This document shows, one piece after another, positions 37,931-45,120 of a stretch of 64,000 nt of DNA. The position numbers and the translations under genes were made by a program. This stretch comes from Nocardia iowensis (lineage in GTDB: Bacteria > Actinomycetota > Actinomycetes > Mycobacteriales > Mycobacteriaceae): the NCBI RefSeq assembly GCF_019222765.1, contig NZ_CP078145.1, forward strand, positions 5,580,001 through 5,644,000. Direction: 5' to 3'. Within the stretch, counting starts at the first letter, position 1. Each line of letters starts with the position of its first letter. The notes beneath the pieces are model-generated. The model was not told where the DNA came from and searched no databases. It saw only the letters and a list, made by a program, of their open reading frames with translations.

Positions 37931-38237
37931 TTTCCTCTGGGCCCCGGCCTCGATACATGAGGCTCTCACACTTCCGGCCGTTCGGCGCACCGAGCGAAGA
38001 CGCGATCGGTGAGCTCATGCGCCCGTGCATTTGCACGAGCGACGGGGCCGCGTTCTTCCACCGGAATTACCGTCCGAAAGTTGTTCATAGATAACGAATT
38101 AGCAACATCACCGGCCCGTCGTGCCCAAACTGTTCGCTTCGCTGTCAACCGTCGCATGCGAAGAATTCGCCGATGAGCCACCTCGCGCTAACGGTCCGCC
38201 CGCTACCACCGAATTACCGCTGGGCTAGCCTGTTCCG
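37931..38237. other. Intergenic gap without a recognisable gene
   Basis: 307 nt. The centre is relatively AT-rich (around 38060-38110). The only signal I trust is TAGCCT at 38226-38231, a -10 box 6 nt before the GtrA start. Short frames on either strand look like noise. Confidence 0.5.
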
Positions 38238-38768
38238 ATGTTCTTGGCCCAGATCGTCGCCGCGCGGGTACCGAGCCGAATGCTGTCGGTGTTCGTGCGG
38301 AATGCGGAGTTGCTGAAGTTCCTGACCGTCGGCGCGATCGCCTTCGTGACGACCTCGGTGCTCTTCTTCGGCCTGAAATGGACTGTGCTGGACGGGAAGC
38401 CGGTCACCGCGAACGTGGTGGCCGTGCTGATCGCGACCGTGGTGTCCTATGTGCTGAACCGGGAGTGGGCGTTCACCGCGCGCGGCGGTCGGGAGCGCCG
38501 TCACGAAGCGGCACTGTTCTTTCTGGTGGCCGGCGTCGGCATGGTGATCAACCAGTTGCCGCTGGCGGTTTCGGCCTACCTGTTCGAGCTCCGCACACCG
38601 CACGTGTCGGTCTTGGTGGAGAACATCGCCGACTTCGTCAGCGCGAGCATCATCGGCACCCTGCTCGCCACCGTTTTCCGCTGGTGGGCCATGCGCAGAT
38701 TCGTTTTCCCCGATTCGATGGAGCCTGCCATCGAACGTGCCGAACCGGTTGCCGAGACGCGAGCCTGA
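38238..38768 (+). CDS. GtrA-like membrane protein
   Basis: 176 residues with four hydrophobic helices (about 25-46, 56-75, 90-112, 122-147). They carry the GtrA-family features F-L-T-V-G-A near the first helix and V-L-N-R-E-W-A-F between helices 2 and 3. GtrA proteins are thought to help move polyprenol-linked sugars across the membrane for cell-wall glycan decoration. Leaderless (TAGCCT, 6 nt). The next gene starts 2 nt after the stop, so the two are co-transcribed. Confidence 0.88.
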   Translation: MFLAQIVAARVPSRMLSVFVRNAELLKFLTVGAIAFVTTSVLFFGLKWTVLDGKPVTANVVAVLIATVVSYVLNREWAFTARGGRERRHEAALFFLVAGVGMVINQLPLAVSAYLFELRTPHVSVLVENIADFVSASIIGTLLATVFRWWAMRRFVFPDSMEPAIERAEPVAETRA

Positions 38769-38770
38769 CC

Positions 38771-39418
38771 GTGCTGGTTGCCATCCCGCCGGGACAGGTG
38801 ACTCTGTCGGACCGGCGCACGCAGCGCAGCTGGCCGGTCGAGGTCGCGCCATTGCTGATGGCAGCGGTTCCGGTCACGCAGGAGCAGTACGCGCAGGTCA
38901 CCGGCGAACGACCGAGCAGCAGCCACGGCGATTATCTGCCTGTCGACAGTGTTTCCTGGTGGGACGCGGTGCGGTTCTGCAATACCCTGTCGATCCAGGA
39001 GGGGATGACACCCGCGTATCACCTCGCCGACGAGGACGCCGAGTGGAACGCCGCCGCCGACGGTTACCGACTGCCGACCGAGGCCGAGTGGGAGCACGCC
39101 TGCCGTGCGGGCAGCACCGGCCCGCGCTACGGCCCGCTCGATGAAATCGCCTGGTACCGCGGCAATTCGGACGAGCACGTGCACGAGGTGGGCGGCAAGC
39201 GCCCCAACGCGTGGGGCCTGTACGACATGCTGGGCAACACCTGGGACTGGTGCTGGGACATCTACGACGCCGAGGTCTACGGCAGCTACCGGGTGCTGCG
39301 CGGCGGCGGCTGGTTCGACGAGCACTGGAGTTGCCGGGCTTCGGTCCGCCGCCGCAGCCACCCCACCCTGCACCTGGACGACGTGGGATTGCGCCTCGCC
39401 CGGTCGATCGTGCCCTGA
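38771..39418 (+). CDS. SUMF1/formylglycine-generating-enzyme fold protein
   Basis: 215 residues from GTG 38771. It has the FGE-sulfatase fold signature: M-A-A-V-P-V-T-Q-E-Q-Y, then P-V-D-S-V-S-W-W-D-A-V-R-F-C-N, L-P-T-E-A-E-W-E-H-A, G-L-Y-D-M-L-G-N-T-W-D-W-C, and R-V-L-R-G-G-G-W. True FGE enzymes have two copper-binding cysteines after the R-G-G-S-W motif; here the first is Asp and only the second remains (F-D-E-H-W-S-C). It is also short. A true sulfatase-activating role is therefore unlikely, and no sulfatase gene is nearby. It may be a non-catalytic or divergent member. Confidence 0.82.
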   Translation: MLVAIPPGQVTLSDRRTQRSWPVEVAPLLMAAVPVTQEQYAQVTGERPSSSHGDYLPVDSVSWWDAVRFCNTLSIQEGMTPAYHLADEDAEWNAAADGYRLPTEAEWEHACRAGSTGPRYGPLDEIAWYRGNSDEHVHEVGGKRPNAWGLYDMLGNTWDWCWDIYDAEVYGSYRVLRGGGWFDEHWSCRASVRRRSHPTLHLDDVGLRLARSIVP

Positions 39419-39540
39419 TCTACCGGCGCTGACCACCGCACTTGCTCGTCCGCGCGGTCCCATGCACGATCGGTTAGGTGTGCGACGCATGGCGACGTCC
39501 CCTTGATCCGCCGCATTCGAAGCCGACGGCGGGCTTGGCG

Positions 39541-42500
39541 ATGCGGCTCGACAATCTACCCGCGACGCCCGGCCGGACCGCCGACGACTACGGTGCGGTC
39601 ATCTTCGACATGGATGGCGTGATCACCGACACCGCCGCGGTGCACGCCGCCGCGTGGAAGTCGCTGTTCGACCAGGTGCTGCCCGAACTCGACGGTGCGG
39701 CAGCACCATTCGATGTCGACGCGGACTACCGCAAGTGGGTCGACGGCCGCAGCCGGGAAGACGGGGTGCGCGCCTTCCTGAAGGCTCGCGACCTGGAGCT
39801 GCCCGAGGGCGAGCCGGACGACGGCCCGGACCAGCTGACCGTCGCCGGACTCTCGGCGCGTAAGCAGGAGTTGTTCGCGACCGAGCTGGACCGTGTCGGG
39901 GTGCACGTGTTTCCCGACGCGCGGGAGTTGCTCGAACGGCTCCGGTCGGCGCGGGTGCCGACCGCGCTGGTGACGTCGAGTCGCAACAGCATCGCGGTTC
40001 TCGACGCGGCGGGTATCACCGGATACTTCACGGCCCGCGTCGACGGCAACGATGCGGTGCGGATGGGGTTGCCCGGCAAGCCCGATCCCGCCATGTTCGT
40101 CGAAGCGGCGCGCCGCCTGCGCGTCGATCCGATCGATGCCGTGGTCATGGAGGACGCCACCGCGGGCGTCCAGGCCGCCGCCGCGGGCGGCTTCGGCCTC
40201 GTCGTGGGGGTCGACCATACCGGGACCGCCGACGACACCGCAGCACAACTCGAAGCCGCCGGAGCCGACATCGTTGTCAGCGACCTCACCACCCTGCCGC
40301 TGACCGCGGACGCGCACGCCACCGCGGACGGCCACGGCCAAGCCCGCTGGTGCGGCGGTGCGACCACGGCGGGCCCCGGCGGCTGGGATCTGGTCTACGA
40401 CCGATTCGACCCGGCCCAGGAAGGTACCCGGGAAGCGTTGTGCACGTTGGGCAATGGATATTGGGGCACGCGGGCGGCGGTACCCGGCACCACGGCAGAT
40501 TCGGTGCACTATCCCGGAACCTACCTCGCCGGTATCTACAATCGGGTCACGTCCGATCTCCACGGTCATCCCTTCGAGACCGAGCATCTAGTCAACGCTC
40601 CCGACTGGGCGTTCCTGACGATTCGGCCCACCGACGGGCCCGTGCTGCGCCCCGGTTCGCCCGAAATGCTCAGCCACCACCAGGATCTCGATCTGCGTGC
40701 CGGTGTGCTCACCCGCAGCAACCGCTACCGCGACAGCGCGGGCCGCACCACTCGGATCACCTCACGGCAATTCCAGTCGGTGACCGATCCGCACCTCGCG
40801 GCGCTGGAACTCACTGTCGAAGCCGAGGATTGGACCGGGACGATCACCGTGGCGTCGGCGATCAACGGGCAGGTGGCCAACCGCAATGTGGTCGCCGACC
40901 GCGGCTTGGCGCACAACCATCTGCGCCCCGGCGGCAATGCCGAACTCGATTGCGACACTGTGCTGTACGAGGCGATCACCAACCAATCCGGCCTCACGAT
41001 TGCCATGGCGGCCCGCACCCGTACCTGCGCCACGGTGACGGATCGCCGGTTTCTTGCCGAGAACGCCTGCCCCGGACACGAATTCACGCTCGAACTGCAC
41101 CAGGGTCGGCCGGTCACCATCGATAAGATCGCGGCCGCGGCCACCTCCCGCGACCGCGGGCTGTCCACCGCTGCCTCGGACGTTGCCAACCGGATCGGCG
41201 AAACACCCGACTTCGCCGCCCTGCTCGAGGCGCATGTCGATGCGTGGACGCAGCTGTGGGAGCGCTTCGGCATCCGGCTGAGCGATGGCCGCTCGCACCG
41301 ACTCGCCTTGAACCTGCACGTCTTTCACGTGCTGCAAGCCACCGTCGCCGCCGGTCCCGATATCGATGCCGGGCTGCCCGCGCGCGGACTGCACGGCGAG
41401 GCCTATCGCGGTCACATCTTCTGGGACGAGCTGTTCGTCTATCCGATGCTGACGCTGCGGCGGCCCGCGCTGACCCGCGCTTTTCTGCTGTACCGGTACC
41501 GGCGGCTCCCGCGTGCTCGCGCCGCGGCCCGCGCCGAAGGGCTCGACGGCGCGCTGTTCCCCTGGCAGAGCGGCAGTGACGGGCGGGAGGAGACGCCGAG
41601 CACGCTGTTCAATATTCGCAACGGCCAATGGATGCCGGACAACTCGCATCGCCAGCGCCACATCGGACTCGCCATCGCCTACAGCGTGTGGCAGTACTAC
41701 GAGGCCACCGCCGACCTGGGTTTCCTCGCCGACTACGGTGCCGAGATCCTCATCGAGGTGGCGCGGCTGTTCGCGGGTCTCGCCGAGCACGACCCGGTCG
41801 AGGATCGCTTCGACATCCGCGGGGTGATGGGGCCGGACGAGTATCACGACGGTTACCCGGACGCGCCGGGCCTGGGCCTGCGCAACAACACCTACACCAA
41901 TGTGCTGACCGCCTGGATCCTCGCGCGGGCCGGTGACGTGGTGGAACTGCTCACCGGGCGGGACTGCGATCTGCTGTGGAATCGGTTGCGATTGCGGCAG
42001 GACGAACCGGCGCACTGGGACCGAATCAGCCGACGTCTGCGGATCCCGTTCCATGCCGACGGCATTATCAGCCAGTTCGACGGCTACGAGGACTTGGCCG
42101 AATTCGACTGGGACCGGTATCGATCCCGCTACGGCAATATCGGCCGTCTCGATTTGATCCTGCAGGCCGAGGGCGACACCACCAACCGCTACAAGCTGTC
42201 CAAGCAAGCCGATGTACTGATGCTGTTCTACCTGTTCTCCGCCGAGGAGCTGCGGGACATCTTCGATCGTCTCGGCTACGCGTTGCCACCGGAGCTCATC
42301 CCCCGGACCGTCGACTACTACCTGGCCCGTACCAGCCACGGATCCACGCTGAGTCGCCTGGTGCACGCGTGGGTGCTGGCCCGGACCGACCGTGCGCTGT
42401 CCTGGCGGCTGTTCACCCAGGCCCTCGACGCCGACTTGGCCGACACCCAGGGCGGCACCACCCGCGAAGGCGTGCATATCGGGGCGATGGCGGGGACGGC

Positions 42501-42813
42501 CGACATGGTGCTGCGCTGCTACGGCGGCGTCGAAACCCGCCACGACGTACTGCGCCTGCACCCGGTGCTGCCCACCGAGCTCCCGCAGGCGTCGTTCACG
42601 CTCAACTACCGCGGCCAGCCGCTCACCATCACCCTCACGCATACCCGGGTCACCGTGCGCCTGCATCCCAGCGCCGCCGCACCGATCCGCGTCCGCGTCG
42701 AGGACACCGAGAAGACCCTGTCCTCCGGCCAGACCTGGGACGTCGCACTGGCTTCGGCAGCAAACCGAGCAGACGGCCGTGGGCCGAGGACGGCGTCGGC
42801 GACGCCACGGTGA
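39541..42813 (+). CDS. HAD phosphatase/phosphoglucomutase fused to GH65 sugar phosphorylase-hydrolase
   Basis: 1090 residues from ATG 39541. Residues 18-240 are a beta-phosphoglucomutase-like HAD domain: F-D-M-D-G-V-I-T-D-T near 22, T-S-S-R in the second motif, K-P-D-P near 180, and E-D-A-T-A-G-V near 202. From about 270 to the end lies a glycosyl hydrolase family 65 protein with (alpha/alpha)6 barrel and the catalytic Glu in G-V-M-G-P-D-E-Y-H near 765. Family 65 enzymes are trehalose, maltose or kojibiose phosphorylases, or acid trehalases. The fusion echoes M. tuberculosis OtsB1 (Rv2006). A pathway from an alpha-glucoside plus phosphate via beta-glucose-1-phosphate to glucose-6-phosphate on one chain is plausible. 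Confidence 0.92.
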   Translation: MRLDNLPATPGRTADDYGAVIFDMDGVITDTAAVHAAAWKSLFDQVLPELDGAAAPFDVDADYRKWVDGRSREDGVRAFLKARDLELPEGEPDDGPDQLTVAGLSARKQELFATELDRVGVHVFPDARELLERLRSARVPTALVTSSRNSIAVLDAAGITGYFTARVDGNDAVRMGLPGKPDPAMFVEAARRLRVDPIDAVVMEDATAGVQAAAAGGFGLVVGVDHTGTADDTAAQLEAAGADIVVSDLTTLPLTADAHATADGHGQARWCGGATTAGPGGWDLVYDRFDPAQEGTREALCTLGNGYWGTRAAVPGTTADSVHYPGTYLAGIYNRVTSDLHGHPFETEHLVNAPDWAFLTIRPTDGPVLRPGSPEMLSHHQDLDLRAGVLTRSNRYRDSAGRTTRITSRQFQSVTDPHLAALELTVEAEDWTGTITVASAINGQVANRNVVADRGLAHNHLRPGGNAELDCDTVLYEAITNQSGLTIAMAARTRTCATVTDRRFLAENACPGHEFTLELHQGRPVTIDKIAAAATSRDRGLSTAASDVANRIGETPDFAALLEAHVDAWTQLWERFGIRLSDGRSHRLALNLHVFHVLQATVAAGPDIDAGLPARGLHGEAYRGHIFWDELFVYPMLTLRRPALTRAFLLYRYRRLPRARAAARAEGLDGALFPWQSGSDGREETPSTLFNIRNGQWMPDNSHRQRHIGLAIAYSVWQYYEATADLGFLADYGAEILIEVARLFAGLAEHDPVEDRFDIRGVMGPDEYHDGYPDAPGLGLRNNTYTNVLTAWILARAGDVVELLTGRDCDLLWNRLRLRQDEPAHWDRISRRLRIPFHADGIISQFDGYEDLAEFDWDRYRSRYGNIGRLDLILQAEGDTTNRYKLSKQADVLMLFYLFSAEELRDIFDRLGYALPPELIPRTVDYYLARTSHGSTLSRLVHAWVLARTDRALSWRLFTQALDADLADTQGGTTREGVHIGAMAGTADMVLRCYGGVETRHDVLRLHPVLPTELPQASFTLNYRGQPLTITLTHTRVTVRLHPSAAAPIRVRVEDTEKTLSSGQTWDVALASAANRADGRGPRTASATPR

Positions 42814-43016
42814 GCGCACCGCGAACGGTGTTGAACTACTGCCTGTTCAGAACCCCGCACTGAATCAGTGATCGGACATTTCGGACAGGTTCTTTCGTAC
42901 GCTCCACGAAATCTTCGGCGCCGCACATACTGTCCGGTATAGGCATGGCTATCACCCAGACAACGCGCCCGTGATGCCTCCCGCAGGTGTCACATCGACC
43001 CGAAGCGAGCGTATAC

Positions 43017-43295
43017 ATGGTAATCATCGCTGTGCACGACGCCCTCCTCGCGCAGATCGGCAATCCGACCCCGGAGGCACCGCCGGTCTCGGACAAGATC
43101 CTGCAGATGGTCCGCTACCTCACCTGGCTGGTCCTGCTGTCCGGGGTCGCCGGAATCACCTACGCCGGTGGCCGCTTCGCCTGGGAGAAGTGGAGCGGCG
43201 GCCCGCTCGACTCGCCGAAGATGCTCGCCGGAGCCATGATCGGCGGCGTCGTCGCCACCAGCGCGGGCACGATCATGAACGCGATCGTCGGCTGA
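43017..43295 (+). CDS. Small two-helix membrane protein
   Basis: 92 residues from ATG 43017. Two hydrophobic segments, about 33-52 and 69-90, with a short basic/acidic loop between; the N-terminal 30 residues are polar. The layout recalls TrbC/VirB2-like pilin precursors, but there is no long signal peptide and no conjugation gene nearby, so this is only a shape resemblance. Function unknown. It is a separate unit between the HAD-GH65 gene and the WYL regulator. A 203-nt upstream gap shows no clear promoter. Confidence 0.65.
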   Translation: MVIIAVHDALLAQIGNPTPEAPPVSDKILQMVRYLTWLVLLSGVAGITYAGGRFAWEKWSGGPLDSPKMLAGAMIGGVVATSAGTIMNAIVG

Positions 43296-43310
43296 CCGGG
43301 TCGGCGTTCG

Positions 43311-43335
43311 ATCGCGGAAGATAACCTTCCGCGAT
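43311..43335. promoter_or_regulatory. Operator of the WYL regulator
   Basis: ATCGCGGAAG-N5-CTTCCGCGAT, a perfect 10-bp inverted repeat with a 5-nt spacer. Its centre is about 31 nt upstream of the regulator ATG. The same sequence, slightly degenerate, occurs upstream of the epoxide hydrolase. Confidence 0.8.
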
Positions 43336-43353
43336 TGCTGCGATGATCGAGGA

Positions 43354-44313
43354 ATGCTGGAGACCTCCGCGCGGCTGCTTCGACTGCTCTCACTGCTGCA
43401 ACTGCATCGCGACTGGACCGGACCCGTCCTCGCCGAGCGACTCGGGGTGTCCACCCGTACGGTCCGCACGGACATCGAACGCCTGCGGACCCTGGGCTAC
43501 CCCGTGCACGCCACGCCGGGCGTCGCGGGCGGCTACCGGCTCGGCGCTGGTTCCGCGTTGCCGCCGCTGCTGCTCGATGACGACGAGGCCGTCGCGGTGG
43601 CGGTCGGGCTGGCCACCGCGGCCAATGGCGCGGTCACCGGGATCGAGGAGACATCGGTCCGCGCGCTGGTGAAACTGCAGCAGGTGCTGCCTTCCCGGCT
43701 GCGCCACCGGGTCGAAGCGCTGACCTCGGCCACCGTGCACGTGCCCGGCGTCGGCAGGCCCACGGTCGACGCCGCGGTGCTCACCGCGGTCGCCGGTGCG
43801 ATCCGGGCCAGCGAGCGGCTGCGCTTCGACTACGAAACACATTCCGGCACACCGTCGCGTCGCGATGTGGAGCCGCATCGGCTGGTGCACTGGCGCGGCC
43901 ACTGGTATCTGGCCGCGTGGGATCCCGGACGCGGCGACTGGCGCACCTTCCGCGTCGACCGGATGGCGCCGAAGACGCCGAACGGTCCGCGGTTCACGCC
44001 GCGCGTGGTGCCGGAGGCCGAGATCGCCGAGCGGGTGCAGCGTGGCGTCGGCGCGGCAACCTGGCGGTATCGCGCGACCGTGCGGATGGCGGCGCCCGCG
44101 AGCGAGATTCGAGCAAAGCTTCCGGCGGCGGTGACCGTCGAGCCGGACGGGCCCGATCACTGTGTGGTTCAGGTGGGTTCGGATACGCCGCAGCTGCTCA
44201 CGTTCTATCTCGGCCTTGCCGATGTTGATTTCGAGGTACTCGACGCGCCTGAACTCGCCGAACAGCTGCTGGTGACCGCCGATCGATTCCGCAGGGCGGC
44301 CGGTCACGAATGA
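43354..44313 (+). CDS. HTH-WYL domain transcriptional regulator
   Basis: 319 residues. A DeoR-like winged HTH covers 1-60 (L-A-E-R-L-G-V-S-T-R-T-V-R-T-D-I-E-R-L). The WYL ligand domain is at 135-225 (R-L-R-F-D-Y, then H-W-R-G-H-W-Y-L-A-A-W-D and R-T-F-R-V-D-R-M), followed by a C-terminal WCX extension to 310. GAGGA precedes the ATG. WYL proteins sense nucleotides, ssDNA or small effectors. The perfect palindrome upstream indicates autoregulation; the matched site at 33894-33918 makes the epoxide hydrolase its likely target. Confidence 0.93.
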   Translation: MLETSARLLRLLSLLQLHRDWTGPVLAERLGVSTRTVRTDIERLRTLGYPVHATPGVAGGYRLGAGSALPPLLLDDDEAVAVAVGLATAANGAVTGIEETSVRALVKLQQVLPSRLRHRVEALTSATVHVPGVGRPTVDAAVLTAVAGAIRASERLRFDYETHSGTPSRRDVEPHRLVHWRGHWYLAAWDPGRGDWRTFRVDRMAPKTPNGPRFTPRVVPEAEIAERVQRGVGAATWRYRATVRMAAPASEIRAKLPAAVTVEPDGPDHCVVQVGSDTPQLLTFYLGLADVDFEVLDAPELAEQLLVTADRFRRAAGHE

Positions 44314-44347
44314 AACGGCGGAGCAGCGGAATTCGGTGACAACAGAA

Positions 44348-44387
44348 ACCCGGCCCCGACCGGCGAATTTCCGCCGATCGGGGCCGG
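44348..44387. terminator. Bidirectional terminator hairpin
   Basis: CCCGGCCCCGA pairs with TCGGGGCCGGG over 11 bp, continuing inward with CGGCG/CGCCG around a short loop. It separates the convergent WYL regulator (+) and the secreted protein gene (-). Confidence 0.8.
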
Positions 44388-44415
44388 GCGGCCACGGTGG
44401 GTATTACCCGCCGAT

Positions 44416-44949
44416 TTACGTCGGCTGGTTTGCGCCGGCGATGCCGCCGATGATCCCGCCGATGATGCAACCGGGAACGGCCCCGATTACCAGGAAGATC
44501 AGGCCGATCAGGAACCCGATCGCGCAGCCGATCAACACACCGGCCACGGTGGTGCCCGCATCACCGATGAACTGCGGCGCACCGGGCTCCGGCACCGCCG
44601 CACCCACCGGTGTCAGCGTCAAAGTGGTTGCGCTGGCGTCTACTACCGGCGCGACCTGCACCTGCTGACCCGACACCGTCTGCATCGTGGTCGGCACGCT
44701 GGCCACCACCGCACCGTCCGGCGCCACCACGGAGATGCCCTGATCAGGCGTCAGCACGAACTTGCCGGAGGCAAGCGATACCGTCGCACTCGAGTGGTCC
44801 GGCGCGACCGCCGCCGTGTACGCGACGCCCTTGTCGACCCCGCTGATCGCGGCGTCGGCCACTTCTGCCTGACCGTGTGCGGTGGCGGCAGCGATACCCG
44901 TGGCGGCAATGGTGATCGCCGTGGTCGCTACCAATTTCTTGATACTCAT
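44416..44949 (-). CDS. Secreted glycine-zipper protein, paralog 1
   Basis: 177 residues from ATG 44949, with GGAAAG 4 nt upstream. A signal peptide covers about 1-26 (two Lys, then an Ala/Thr-rich core, cleavage likely after A-T-A-H-G or nearby). A beta-rich domain of about 85 residues follows, then a C-terminal hydrophobic glycine-zipper segment (about 130-172, with I-I-G-G-I-I-G-G-I-A-G). It shares the layout G-V-x-Y, then F-x-L, V-P-T/I-P-L, Q-V-Q-V/P-V-Q-I, L-T-L-T-P and the glycine zipper with the protein at 56953-57570. It sits directly downstream of cobN on the same strand. Function unknown; an envelope-associated role is likely. Confidence 0.8.
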   Translation of the reverse strand: MSIKKLVATTAITIAATGIAAATAHGQAEVADAAISGVDKGVAYTAAVAPDHSSATVSLASGKFVLTPDQGISVVAPDGAVVASVPTTMQTVSGQQVQVAPVVDASATTLTLTPVGAAVPEPGAPQFIGDAGTTVAGVLIGCAIGFLIGLIFLVIGAVPGCIIGGIIGGIAGANQPT

Positions 44950-45091
44950 AAGGCTTTCCAATCTGCTAGCCGATTCGATCACGTTTCCCCGGAAACGGCC
45001 GTGGAACACCCTCGATCATGCTCCCTTGACAAGAGCATGTCGAGAGAATTCAGCGAATTGAATTGCCTTGCAAGATCATAGGTTTCAAACT

Positions 45092-45106
45092 CCCCAACAA
45101 TTGGGG
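45092..45106. terminator. Hairpin downstream of cobN
   Basis: CCCCAA-N3-TTGGGG, followed on the plus side by GG and a T7 run at 45113-45119 (an A-run on the minus strand just after the cobN stop). As a minus-strand terminator it lacks a good T-tract; it may still separate cobN from the secreted protein gene. Confidence 0.5.
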
Positions 45107-45120
45107 GGTTGATTTTTTTG

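Noticed and set aside
42860..42880. CACTGAATCAGTG palindrome after the HAD-GH65 gene
   Set aside because: Short and isolated, no T-run, and not near a start codon; too weak to call as a terminator or operator.
45017..45039. CATGCTC-N9-GAGCATG upstream of secreted paralog 1
   Set aside because: 7-bp arms with a long loop and no matching copy near paralog 2; could be chance.
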